Source: Astrothelium macrocarpum | Taxonomy: Eukaryota > Ascomycota > Dothideomycetes > Trypetheliales > Trypetheliaceae | Direction: 5' to 3' | DNA: 64,000 bases | Assembly (NCBI GenBank): GCA_021030915.1 | Contig: JAGEMR010000002.1 | Coordinates: forward strand, 186,001-250,000 | Part shown: piece by piece, positions 10,501 to 21,050 of the stretch | How positions within the stretch are numbered: the first letter of the stretch is position 1 | Layout: each line of letters starts with the position of its first letter | Made by a program: the position numbers and the translations under genes | Notes under the pieces: generated by a model | Seen by the model: only the letters and a program-made list of their open reading frames with translations | Told to the model about the DNA's origin: nothing | Databases searched by the model: none

Positions 10501-12802
10501 TGGGCGTAAGTACCACAGCTACCCCACCAGACGTCATTAGTGCGGCAAACTCACATTGCCATCCAGTTTGCATCCAAATTGCAAGCTGCTCACGCCGGTC
10601 AGGCTCCGCCAGGTGCTCCACCTGGCGGTTATTCTGGGCAAGCGCCTCCTCCATCTGGTGGAGGCAATTATGTGAGTCCACAACTGATCTCGTCATCAAT
10701 CGCGTCTACTGACCCAGTTTGCCTCGTCAGCCTGGTCAATCTGCTTACCAGCCATACCAAGGAGGCGCGGGACAGGGTCGCCCGGCGCCAGGCCAGCCTC
10801 CTTACCAGGTAAGCTTTTCTTCTTGTTCAACATCATTTCTTGGCATCCATCATCCATCGCCATATCGCGCTTTACCAACGCGTCCACCTGGACCCTGAAA
10901 AAGGCATCGGATATCGTCAACACACACTCCTCCGTCCTTTTTTCCACTGTCCACTAAGATGGCCGGCCCCTACCAGTCGTATCAAGGCAATTATGGTACC
11001 CCATCATCCCAACCACCGTATTCTCAATCTCCGCAACCTCCATATCCTGGATACCAACAACCGACTCCGAGCCAAGCATACCCTCAACAGCCTCCACATC
11101 AACAGTATAATCCAGGCGGCTATGGACAGCCACCGGCTTCTGGTCAACATCATGCATACGCACCGCAAAGTGCCTACTCCCAGTACGATAGGCCACCTCC
11201 CCCGCCACCGACTCAACCGCCTTCGTACTCTCAATCGCCGCACCCTTCATCTCTAACCCCACAAGGTTACGGCTCCCAGGCGCCTCGGCCTGCATCGCCA
11301 TATGCGCAGCCACCACAATACGGATATGTTGGTCTCATTCATTGCATAACAATCATGCACGTGTGCTCGACCTACTCATGCTAACATTCGTGGTCACCAG
11401 GGACAGTCGGGCCCGCCTCCGGGAGGGCAATATCCTGGTCAGAGCCGTCCTGGGCAGTACGGTGCTCCTCCCCCACCAGGCCAATATGGCCAGGGCCCGC
11501 CGCAACAAGCGGGTCCTGCGCAGATTGAATCGTACAAGCAAAAACTTCATTCTACCATTCGAGAAAAACGCTTGGAAAGGCTGTACCCACCGAACTCACC
11601 CGCCATAGACCTGATTGCGCAGAAGGCTTCGCAAAAAGTCGATCAATTCTGTAGGGACTGGAGAATCTCAAAGGAGATCGGAAATGATATTGTTCAACTT
11701 GGTCTTTATGATGTTGTCCTTTACATTGGTGAGCACATGATGACTGGTGATTTACGTTCCTGTGCAAGTGATTAATGAGATGCAGATGACAGTGGCTCTA
11801 TGCAGTTTGAAGAGAATGGTGAACGTATTAAGGATCTTAAGATGATTCTGCAACGCGTCGCCGAAGCTGCCACGCTTTTTGACGACGACGGTGTCAGCAT
11901 TCGATTTATGAATAGCTCGCCAGAAACGCAAGGAGTCCAGTGTGATAACATCAAATACGAACAACAGATTGAACAGCTGGTTGGCAATATTCAGTTCCGT
12001 GGTCTTACCCCTATGGGAACTTCTCTCAAAAAGAAGGTTCTAGACCCAATGGTCATTGCGCGTGCACGAAGCGGCCAGTTGCGGAAGCCTGTGCTCGTTT
12101 TGGCCATCACTGATGGACAACCTGCAGGAGAGCCCCAGGGCGCTGTGTTTGAGGCCATTCGTAGCACGATCGATGAGCTGTCTCGCATCCGCCCCCAAGA
12201 ACATTCCGTGGCCTTCCAGTTTGCACAAGTAGGCAACGACCAGAAGGCCCGTGAGTTTCTGGCTCAGCTGGATTCAGATAGGTCTCTGGGTGATTGGATT
12301 GACTGCACCTCAAACTATGAGAGTGAATCCGCAGAAATTGCCCAGAAGAACCCTGGCGTTGATCTGTCTCCAGACGAATGGCTTATGACCCTCCTTCTCG
12401 GTGCCATTGATAAGAGCTACGACACCAAGGATGAAGCAGCAGTCCCTAGTGCAGGCCCTGGTGGCTATGGTCAACAAGGCGGTTATGGTGGTCCGCCACC
12501 AAATCAGTACGGTGGTCCGCCACAAGGTCAGTACGGTGCACCTCCTCCAGGACAATACGGACAGCAGGGCAGTTATCCGCCAAGCGGGTATCCACCCCAG
12601 CAAGGCGGCTACCCACCTCAGGGACAGGGACAGGGCCAGGGACAATATGGAAGACCACCTCCCGGACCGCCTCAAGGCGGGTACGGACAACCAGGTGGTT
12701 ATGGAGGAGGAGCGTGAGTCGCCAGAATGAAGACTTCATACAGATGCGATGTGCGCTAACAACATGAGAAATAGGCCACCACAGCCACCTCCACGCTATT
12801 AG
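10501..12802 (+). CDS. vWA-domain protein with Pro/Gly/Gln-rich flanks
   Basis: A predicted soluble protein of about 613 residues with exons 10501-10506, 10567-10671, 10731-10808, 10959-11327, 11401-11728, 11786-12713 and 12775-12802. The first exon codes only Met-Gly. About the first 220 residues are low complexity (Pro, Gln, Gly, Tyr, Ser). A helical segment (KRLERLYPP, then IGNDIVQLGLYDVVLYI) leads into a von Willebrand A domain with a complete metal site: DDSGSM (DxSxS), a Thr in GLTPMGTS and an Asp in ITDGQP. The C-terminal 110 residues are GGYGQQ and PPGQYG type repeats ending in PPPRY. The family is widespread in filamentous fungi but uncharacterised as far as I know; the MIDAS suggests metal-dependent ligand binding. 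The ATG at 10959 could serve as an alternative start after the 150-bp third intron. Confidence 0.85.
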
Positions 12803-13173
12803 GAGGATTTTAGGAGCAATAGTTACTGACTTTACCGTGTCTCTCACTATACCGGAATTGATGAAAAAAATTTGAGATGAGGTGCGCCAAAAAGATGAAA
12901 AAGGGAAAACAATTGGCAATGGGTTTGAGGCTACAATCGAATCATAACGAAAGAATTGACCTAGATAGTGCTTCAATAAGATTCACATCTTTATACCATT
13001 AAATCCAGATTGCGTCAAAGTATCACGTGAGACTATCAGCTCGAACCGATCGGTTGGGGTTATCGCTCCCATATTACATGAATTGAACTGCCTACAAGGT
13101 CAACAAGTATCTCGAGACCTAATTTACAAATATAAAGTAATAGGCTAGAGCCGAAGTGGGTTCTGTATGCACA
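12803..13173. other. Intergenic, convergent 3' ends
   Basis: This AT-rich spacer separates the 3' ends of the vWA gene and the PPR-like gene. It contains no coding frame and no repeat. Confidence 0.5.
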
Positions 13174-15357
13174 TTATATCACCATATTCACAAAACGTGC
13201 AGAGAACGGGTCCTCCGACGGTGCTCTAATCTCCTGTGCCTGTCCGCTTCTTCCTGGTTCCCGCAAGTGTGGCCTCGTTCGCGACAGTACCGGCTTCAGC
13301 GAGTCGACGGACAAACTTGACGCGCTTGTCTTGGGCAAGGCGTCTGCTTCCTCCAAAGTGATATCGTTGCTTATGTTAACGTCCCCACCGTTCAAAGACT
13401 TGTCTCCATCCATCCCCGGAATCCAATCATTCCGCTCCGAATTACCCGACCGCAAAAACAGCTCCTCGTTCGTATACCCCTCCTCCCTCGCGGTGCGATG
13501 CAACACCTCAAACTCCTCCCTTCTCTCACAATTCCGACACAGCGACAGCCCCCAGTAATACGTCACCGCCGGCAGCCGTCCCTTCATCCCCCTCTCCTCC
13601 ACCTCCCGCTGCCTCAGCTCCTCTACCTTCCGCCACACCGTCTCCCCGCCGGCCCACTCTCTCCGCAGCGCACAGTGCTTCAAGAACACCGTCAGCCCAG
13701 GGATATGCAGACCCCAGCCCTCAGCCGCCATCTCGCCCCACAGCGCCAACGCATCCTCAAACCCGCGAAACTTCAACACGCCCACCATCACTGCGCTCAG
13801 CACGCGCGGATCCGGCACCGGCTTCTGCACCACCTTCCTCACCGCGTCCTCCCCGACCTCCTCGTACCCCGCCTTCACCACCAGCCGGCCCTGGCTCGCG
13901 GGCGTGATGCGCACCGTCGGCTTGGCGAGCGCCAGCCCCGCGCCGCGTCCGCGCATCAGCGCCACGTACGCGGCGAAGGCGGCGGCGTCGCCGCGCGCGA
14001 CATAGTGGCGCAGCAGCGCGAGGTGGGTGCGCTCGTTGGGCCGCAGGTGCGCCTCGCGCAGCGAGGCGAAGGCGGCGTCGACGAGCGCGTCGGCGCGGAG
14101 GTGCGCAAAGTGCGAGAGGAGTAGCGTGTATGTTGTGATGTCGGGGGGGCGGGAGGAGACGAGGAGGTTGTGCGCGATTTTGGGGACGATGGTGCTGAGT
14201 GGGGCGCGTGGGAGGGAGGCGAAGAGAGTGGCGAGCGCGTTGTTGAGGGGGTGCGCGACGGCGTCGGGGTTTTGTTGGTAGAAGGGGGCGGCGGGGGAGA
14301 TGGTGGTGAGACTGTCTTCGGGGGTGGCCCAGGTGGGTTCGTGTTGGATCATGTACAAGCGTTTTTCGAGATTGTTGAGGATGGTGAGGAGGGTGGAGCG
14401 GGGAAGGGCGGCAATCGGTCGGATAGAGGAGGGGAGGCTTTCGAGAGCAGCGCCCGTGTAGTCGTGGACTTCTGCGTGGAGGAGCACGCGGATAATGAAT
14501 TTCTCAATTGAGATGTCGATTGTACGCAATTTTTTGGCCGTGAGCACCCTTGTGTTTGCTTGGCGACGTCGGGCTTCACCAGCGTAGATTGATTCTGGCG
14601 GTAGATGATTGTCTGATCTCGGTGACACTCCAGTATTGATGGGAGCTTGCAATTCTTTTTGTCCCGGCTCATCAAGCATTTCAAGATCGTACGACTGATA
14701 AGACACGCTTTCTGAGCTTTCTCGTGCACAGACATCTGCGACTACATTCTGGGCGTTCGAATTGGGGATTTTAGGCGAATCAGTCGCCTCAGCTAGTGGA
14801 CTTTTCCAGATGGAGCTTCTGCTGTCGTCAACGGAGCCTGGTCTTGAACCGCGTGCGCCCAATCCGGTAACCGGGGGAACTCTTTCCTGAGAGGCCAGAA
14901 TGATTTCGCTCTGGCCGCAATCATTTTTCTCACCGCGATGCAAGTCGTGCTCAGGTTTGGTGATATCATGTCGCAAGACAGTGGACGAGGCATGGGACGG
15001 AACTTCAGTATCTTCGGCTGCTTCTGAGCGCAGGCTGGCCTCATTTACTCCTTGTTCCTGTAAATAAACGGTGCTGTTTTCCAGTTCCCGATTCAATCCC
15101 TCTTGCCCACAGTCTTTAACGCTCTGTATTGCTTTGTCCCATTGCTTCCTCCGCTCGCTTTTCACCTTCGCGTCGGCAACAGCAGCTGCGGCAAACACGG
15201 TCGAGTAGAACAATGTGGAGGAGACGCATATAGGGTTTAAAGGTCTACCGGCTGTGGCTATTGATCTTTTTCGGGCTATGCCTGGTGTCTTGAAGCGGCA
15301 TGATGGGCAGTTGCATCTAGAGGTCTGTATTGCACGAGACCAGAGCTTTTGCATCAC
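13174..15357 (-). CDS. Mitochondrial PPR-like protein
   Basis: A single open frame of 727 codons. The N terminus is rich in Arg, Ser and Cys and poor in acidic residues (MMQKLWSRAIQTSRC, then KTPGIARKRSIATAG), as expected for a mitochondrial targeting sequence. Residues about 60-270 are acidic, variable and probably disordered. From about 275 on the protein is helical; the stretch DITTYTLLLSHFAHLRADAL and the following RPNERTHLALLRHYVARGD at about 405-455 look like degenerate pentatricopeptide repeats, with further pairs to about 620. PPR proteins act in organellar RNA processing or translation; that is an inference here. The repeat part is much more GC-rich than its surroundings, with many Arg and Ala codons. 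The gene is divergent from the CXXC zinc protein, 258 bp away. Confidence 0.7.
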   Translation of the reverse strand: MMQKLWSRAIQTSRCNCPSCRFKTPGIARKRSIATAGRPLNPICVSSTLFYSTVFAAAAVADAKVKSERRKQWDKAIQSVKDCGQEGLNRELENSTVYLQEQGVNEASLRSEAAEDTEVPSHASSTVLRHDITKPEHDLHRGEKNDCGQSEIILASQERVPPVTGLGARGSRPGSVDDSRSSIWKSPLAEATDSPKIPNSNAQNVVADVCARESSESVSYQSYDLEMLDEPGQKELQAPINTGVSPRSDNHLPPESIYAGEARRRQANTRVLTAKKLRTIDISIEKFIIRVLLHAEVHDYTGAALESLPSSIRPIAALPRSTLLTILNNLEKRLYMIQHEPTWATPEDSLTTISPAAPFYQQNPDAVAHPLNNALATLFASLPRAPLSTIVPKIAHNLLVSSRPPDITTYTLLLSHFAHLRADALVDAAFASLREAHLRPNERTHLALLRHYVARGDAAAFAAYVALMRGRGAGLALAKPTVRITPASQGRLVVKAGYEEVGEDAVRKVVQKPVPDPRVLSAVMVGVLKFRGFEDALALWGEMAAEGWGLHIPGLTVFLKHCALRREWAGGETVWRKVEELRQREVEERGMKGRLPAVTYYWGLSLCRNCERREEFEVLHRTAREEGYTNEELFLRSGNSERNDWIPGMDGDKSLNGGDVNISNDITLEEADALPKTSASSLSVDSLKPVLSRTRPHLREPGRSGQAQEIRAPSEDPFSARFVNMVI

Positions 15358-15615
15358 CGAATCATATCTGCGATTGTTTGGGTTGAAAAGGGAGTCGATG
15401 CACAGCCGGTTTGCCGGATTGTATGGAGACTTCGTACGACTGGGTGTACTGGAGGTGTAAAGCAGAGAGATTAACAGTCTGTGCTTGTCGGAGTCGTGAC
15501 CTCAACTCCGCCGCTCGCGCCCAATCATTACCATTACTCCTTTAGTCCATTGATTCTTCCCTTGGTTTATCAAGAGCATGCTATTACACTGAATACTTAA
15601 CTTGATTTTACCACT
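15358..15615. promoter_or_regulatory. Short shared divergent promoter (PPR-like / CXXC zinc protein)
   Basis: Only 258 bp separate the two start codons, so the two genes probably share a bidirectional promoter. No specific factor site is claimed. Confidence 0.45.
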
Positions 15616-16306
15616 ATGCTTGCACTAGCATTGAGTGCAGAGCTCGAAGGGCAAGCACAATTTTCTTGTCATGTTTCTTCTCTCTGAGCTTTCTTAGGGT
15701 CACTGATCTCCGACCCCAAGACACCGAGGAAAGCCCGTTCTATTATACATTTAAAGTTCAATGTACCTCCTGTCGAGAGACCCATCCGAATTGGGTCAGC
15801 ATTAGTCGCTTTGTAAATCTCTCGTGGGAAAGGTGTTTGTTTAGGAAACTCATTCCATGTAGGAAAAGAACGATCTATCTGGCAGCAGGGGCGAAGCAAA
15901 TTTTGTCTGGAGATGTAAGAATTGTAAGGTCTGTTCGCATTGATGTCTGATTACAACTCTTTGTGGTATTCATGCTGTTTCAGAGAGAGCATTCTGCCTC
16001 CATTACAAATCCTCCTTCTACCTATCATCAAGAATCGCCTGCAAAGAAGAACAACATAATCGAACTTGACTGTCGCGGACTTGAATTCGTGCAATTCAAG
16101 CCTGACGTGAGTTTCCAAAATGACGTTCACTGATTTCATTGATGTTAAATGCGACTTGATAGGGCGAGTGGCTTGCCAAAGGAATGGAGTCAGGCACGAT
16201 TTTCTCAGGCATCGATTTATCAGAGGGCGAATGGTTTGACTATGATGAAAAGGCAGGCGAGGAAGTTAGCATCAAGGATCTAGAGTGGGAAATCAGAAGA
16301 GCATGA
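15616..16306 (+). CDS. CXXC-motif zinc-binding protein (DUF866 / C1orf123 family)
   Basis: Six exons (15616-15650, 15698-15832, 15886-15928, 15984-16106, 16163-16306, with the first four introns as implied) give 159 residues, the usual length of this eukaryotic family. The two zinc-binding pairs are visible as CTSC in FKVQCTSCRETHPNWVSISR and CKNC in VWRCKNCKREHS. The late part has the family pattern LDCRGLEFVQFKP, then FSGIDLSEGEWFDYDEKA. The fold is known for the human homologue, but the cellular role is poorly defined. The first intron (15651-15697) begins GC, not GT: a GC-AG intron is the only choice that joins LSAELEG to VTDLRP in phase. The second acceptor could be 15885 or 15888; the former gives the expected SRGEANF. 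Confidence 0.85.
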
Positions 16307-16640
16307 AAGCTTGGTTCATAGCCTTTTGATGGTGTGGACAAGCAAGTCGATCAATTGCTGTTGCACGTGGCCTCTTAGATTACCAAGATGTTTCTATGAC
16401 TAGATGGACTCATATTATCTCATCAAAATATAGGAATTATAGAACCAGTTCATAAGCAAATCGACGTAGCTTTGTTTCAAACCTACCAAGCATCTTGACG
16501 CGATCTCACGTGATGGCGTGTTTCATTTGCATATCGCGTCATCGAGCTCTCCAAAGACGCCATACCAATCACAACACAACCTTAATGGAACCTCATGTGT
16601 TAATCGTCTGTTGGTCACTGCGCCTTCAATTGATATAAAT
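16307..16640. other. Intergenic spacer and promoter of the UBA/AT-hook gene
   Basis: This 334-bp spacer lies between two genes in the same direction. It holds no coding frame and no repeat, and ends with a TATAAAT-like string just before the next ATG. Confidence 0.5.
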
Positions 16641-18947
16641 ATGAAAGCACGAGTCATACAGGACTCTGATGATGAGGATTTTCTCATATCCACGCCCGCA
16701 GACCTATTTGTGACACTGGACGGAGCTGCTGAGAAGCGCGCCGAGGGAAATGTGGCCACAAATCTCGATTCTGCTGGTACGATTACTATATGCAACTTTT
16801 GGTCCTAAATAATGACGATTTCAGGTTCGGGACCTCACGCTATACAGAGAGAGCAACGACTACGCCCTAAGGCTTCGGCGTCTCAATGTTTAATCTCACG
16901 GTCTAACAGCCTTTCTGATACTAGCAATATCAATTTAGAAAAACAGAGAAGCCCCAAGAGGAGGAAAACATCGCAGGATGTCTCGTCACCTCCAAATAGG
17001 CTGTCCAGGAGGAAAACAGTGAAAACGTACGGCTCCTCCGCTCGCTCGCACCTGGAAAATGCAAGCACTTTGAAGTGGGACGAACATGCGCAACTTGGCG
17101 CGGTAACTTTTGATATGGGGCAGAATGTTGAAGATGCTATGGCTACGTCACCAGTCGAGCAATTTCAAGAGCACGCGCCCTACAATGACGCGCATACTAT
17201 ATCCAGTACGGTCCCAATGGGAACCCAGAGCCAAAAGAGATTACTAGATGAAGTGCTTGCTGCCAGAGGTTCGAATAGGGCGACAGAAAAGAAGCCCAAT
17301 TGTGTCGATACTTTCAGTTTTGATCCGAGGCATTCGTCTTTCCTATCTTCCGTACTGCAAAACAGTTCGGCGGTTCCGGAACGACAAACATCCGAACCCA
17401 TCCCGCCCTACCCATCTGATGTAGGAAGTTCCTCTGCCCACAGAACTCAGTCCAAAAGAGGTCGAAAACGTTCTGAGACCTCAGATGGAAGTAGTCATGA
17501 CAATGTGGATCAGAAAAACTCGTTCGAGAGCCAGTCTCGTGAATCGGCGCATACGCAAATACCGGACATTGTGGCAATTGAAGAAAAGGGATACTCAATT
17601 TCCGGACCATCCCCGGACCAGAATCTTTCTGGATCCACTGGACAGTTGGTTGGTCTTGACCCATCAATATTACATGCGCGGAAAGAGTCATATTCCAATT
17701 GTCCAGAAACTATGATGAAACCGGATAAGAGAACCGAAAAACCATCTTCTCCACCCACGAACCTTCCAGAGCAGCAGCAATTGAATTCCGACGAGGTTGC
17801 GATTGGGCTCCCTCCAGAACGGTACAAGCCACGTCCAAGTCGCTCACGGTCAGCGCACATTGCAGAAGAACCTTTGGACTTGTCTGTTGCGCCGGAGAAG
17901 GCAGCTCGAGCTAAGCGAAGGAAAACAGCGGATGCGACCACGGAATGTGCAACGAATTCGTCTAGCATCACAGCAAAACTCGCCCTTATTACCTCCATGG
18001 GTTTTAGTGTTTCCCAGTCAAAACAAGTATTGGAGGAATCAAACGGAGACGTGGAGCAAACAATAGATCGATTATGCAAACAGCCGTCCGGGACGACAGA
18101 GGATGCAGAAGATCGAACTCGTCGTATTGATCATCTTTCCTCGCGACCGGTAAAGGCGGACACCCTAAAGGCGCCACTTTATGCTAACCCTGCGGAGGCA
18201 TTGACAAATCCCGGAATGCACATGGATAAGAGTGCCCGACCACGATTAGTCAACCGGACGCCTGATGGAACACCAGATGATCTTTGTGCCGATTCTACCG
18301 AAGAGAAAACAGGGAAATCATTGTTACGCGTTGAGATTACGCCTGGCAAAGAGAGAAAGTTGTCAGAGTCTGGATCTCCATGCAAGAAAACCTCAAAGAA
18401 AGCAAGGCGACGGAAGACGACGCATTTCGATGAATGCAGATCATTTCCGGAGATGCAGGCCTCAGATCCAGAGGCGGAGATAGGTGAGCCTCATGCTATT
18501 TCATTGGATGGCCCTATAGATCCTGGTAAAGATGGGTGCATTATGCAGAAGCCGCATAAAGAGAATATCAAACCAGATGCTCAGCCTCCTGTCAAGAAGC
18601 AAGGTCGCGGCCGACCAAAGAAAACGGCAAACCAATCATCAAAAGAAAGTCAGGAACATAATCAGGCTCGGATAGAAAATGGCACTTCGACTGATCATCA
18701 TCTAAAGCCGATCGGAGACAATGCTCCGCTCCCCGACATCAAGAAATCTAACATCGAGAATGCGCCTCTCAAAAGCACCCCATGTCCACAAGACCAGGGA
18801 GGTTTGTCGGCCACGGATTCTCAAAACGAGCGAGCGAATGGGAATCCCAAGCAGCCTTCTCCTATCAGCAATAGCAAAGTAGCATACCGCGTTGGACTTA
18901 GCCGTCGTACGAAAATCGCGCCTTTGCTTAGAGTAATGAAGAAATGA
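16641..18947 (+). CDS. UBA-domain protein with AT-hook-like motif, probably nuclear
   Basis: Two exons (16641-16776 and 16825-18947) give about 752 residues. The start gives MKARVIQDSDDEDFL, an acidic N terminus common among fungal DNA-repair and chromatin proteins. Most of the protein is Ser-, Lys- and Glu-rich and probably disordered, with basic clusters such as SPKRRKTS and AKRRKT that resemble nuclear localisation signals. A UBA-like three-helix unit lies at about 425-465 (LALITSMGFSVSQSKQVLEE, then NGDVEQTIDRL), with the MGF turn that binds ubiquitin. An AT-hook-like core, GRGRPKK, lies near 637. The C terminus RVGLSRRTKIAPLLRVMKK looks like a conserved short motif. I infer a nuclear, ubiquitin-linked role but do not know the family name. 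Confidence 0.7.
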
Positions 18948-19215
18948 CCATTCAACAGCTTAGCGCGCATGGTTTTAGGCGGGCACTCACAATTTTTGGC
19001 GTCGCGTTCGAGATGCATGTAAGCCGCTATAGCTCCTCCTATACCTGCATTCAAGCAAACTCCATTTTCGTGTCATGAACAGATCATCATTTAATGATTC
19101 AGCCCGAACCTTTTCCGTCAAAGTTAGATTGATGCAAGCCAGAGAAATGCAAATCATAAGAATGGAAACATTCAGCGAACCACATCATGCATGCATCCAC
19201 ATCGCACCTGCTCGT

Positions 19216-21050
19216 CTAAACTACACAAAACCACTTTTTCCATCGCCTCAACCTTCCCTCCCCATCCGCCTTCATATCCTCCACCGTCGCCGATACCACC
19301 TCCTTTTCCCTCCAGCGCCCCACCGAGCTGTCTGGACTCACTGCATCTCCGCTCACACCCCCCAAATTCACCACTGCAACCTTGTCCAACGAATCTCCAT
19401 GCCCACTCAACCTATCCCGCCTCCCTCGTCCCGTGCCTCCTTCCACATACATGTCCCTCACGAACTCCACCCACCGCCTCACATCCCCCATCGTGCTCAT
19501 CGCCCCAAGACTCACCCGCAGCATCCCCGTCGGCTTCCCCCCCACAAGCTGCACGGGATCGCTGCACCGGTGACCGTGCTCGTACGCAGCCCGCATCTCT
19601 CCGGGGGACCACTGCAGGTGCGTCGCCATACCGCCAGGATTGCACAGCGAGCCGCTGCGCACGTATATGGAGCGCTTGTCGGCGGCGTGCTCGACGTCCT
19701 CGTAGCCAATGAAGCTGCCGTCGGCGCGTCGGAGGTTCAAGGCGATCGTGGCGCCTTGCGTGGTGGCGTCGCCATAGGTCGCGCACGCGTCGTTGTAGAC
19801 GAGGCAGACCGGTGTGCCGTTCGCGTGGCGTAGAGACGTGAGCTGCGTGTGCAGCGTGCGGGTCAGGTGCGCGGTGTGCGCTGAAATGTGCGACATGGAG
19901 CCGAAGAGCGTCGGGTGCAGGTCGAGGGCGTGGCCGAGGGCGAAGATGGAGTGGAAGGGGAGCGTGCCGTCTTCACAGGCGTCGTGGAGGGTGGATTTCT
20001 TGGCGTGCCAGGTTTCGTTAAGCGAGATGACCATTTCGACAGTGCCGCCGCCAAAGTAGCGCCGACGCTGGAGGAGGTGGGCAGCGTCCTTGCGGACAAT
20101 CAAAGCGCCAAGATCGGGAAGGCCGAAGATTTTGTAGAAGCTCAGGGCGGTGAAATCCGGAGCGAGAAAGGCATTGCCGAAGTCGAGAGAACATGTCGTA
20201 GCCAGTGCCGCAGCGTCGAGGAGAGTATACGTCTTCTGCATGTCGCTATTTGCAACTTGTGTTGCTCGAATCTGACCGAGCCTACAACGATCAGTATGGT
20301 GAGATAGTTTGGAAGCATGAAAATTCTAACCACTTCAATGGCAGTCTTCTGCCAGTCATGTTTGATTGTCCTGGGAATGCAAAAAGCCCAAGAGGACCAT
20401 CTGATCCGTTGCATCCAGAATCGATCCATTTTTGAACATCCTCATCGGTGTGGAAACAGTGGTAAGAACCTTTGGAGACTTCACGTACGCCAACGACACT
20501 TGTGTGAGCATCTCGATGCCAACCGTACCAAAAGTTGGAAGAATGATCAGAGGAGGTGCTTCCCGATGAAGTATCTTGAAACGCATCAGCAACCAGTTTG
20601 ATTGCTGCTGATGTGTTTGGAACAAAAATCAAGTCAAAGTCGTCCTGGCTAGCGTTGAAGAAACGTAGCGCCTTCTCGCGGATTTTATCAACGCAACCAG
20701 CTGATAAGGCCGATGGAGTGGAGCCAGAGTGAGGGTTGCCGTATATGTTCGAGAGGAGATCTTTAGAAAACCGGTCTACCAAAGTTTTTGCATAAAGCTT
20801 TGCAAAGTCAGGCCTTGATTCTATCTGGCAGGAGACTTTGACTTACTGCTGTTCCGGCATGGTCAAGATATGTTCGATCTTTTTGGATAACGTTAGCCTG
20901 AGGAACCTCAATTAGATGATGGGGACGAATACCAGCAAGTAGGGGATACTCTTTCTTTCTCAGTCCTTCAATGTAGTTGTCATATACCCTAAGGCTTCCC
21001 GGTTCATCTTTGGTCAAAGCGGGCACAGAAGTACGAGACATGATATGCAT
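19216..21050 (-). CDS. Molybdenum cofactor sulfurase-like NifS-domain protein without MOSC domain
   Basis: Exons 21050-20847, 20797-20331 and 20281-19216 give 578 residues of the class V aminotransferase (NifS-like) part of molybdenum cofactor sulfurase (Aspergillus HxB, animal MOCOS). Visible marks are YLDHAGTA, then SNIYGNPHS, the PLP lysine in SFYKIFGLPDLGALIVRKD (about 273) and the candidate persulfide cysteine in SLCNPGG (about 437). The full enzyme transfers sulfur to the Mo cofactor of xanthine dehydrogenase and aldehyde oxidase and also carries a C-terminal MOSC domain. Here the protein stops after a basic tail (RLRRWKKWFCVV) at 19216, and no MOSC-like frame follows on this strand. 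It is therefore a single-domain paralogue or a shortened gene. It is convergent with the UBA gene, 268 bp away. Confidence 0.85.

Noticed and set aside
13498..14124. 208-codon plus-strand frame opposite the PPR-like gene
   Set aside because: It lies antisense to the GC-rich, stop-poor repeat region, and its Arg/His/Pro-rich translation is typical of a shadow frame.
19075..19833. 252-codon plus-strand frame opposite the sulfurase-like gene
   Set aside because: It is a Pro/His/Arg-rich shadow of a real, well-supported gene on the other strand.
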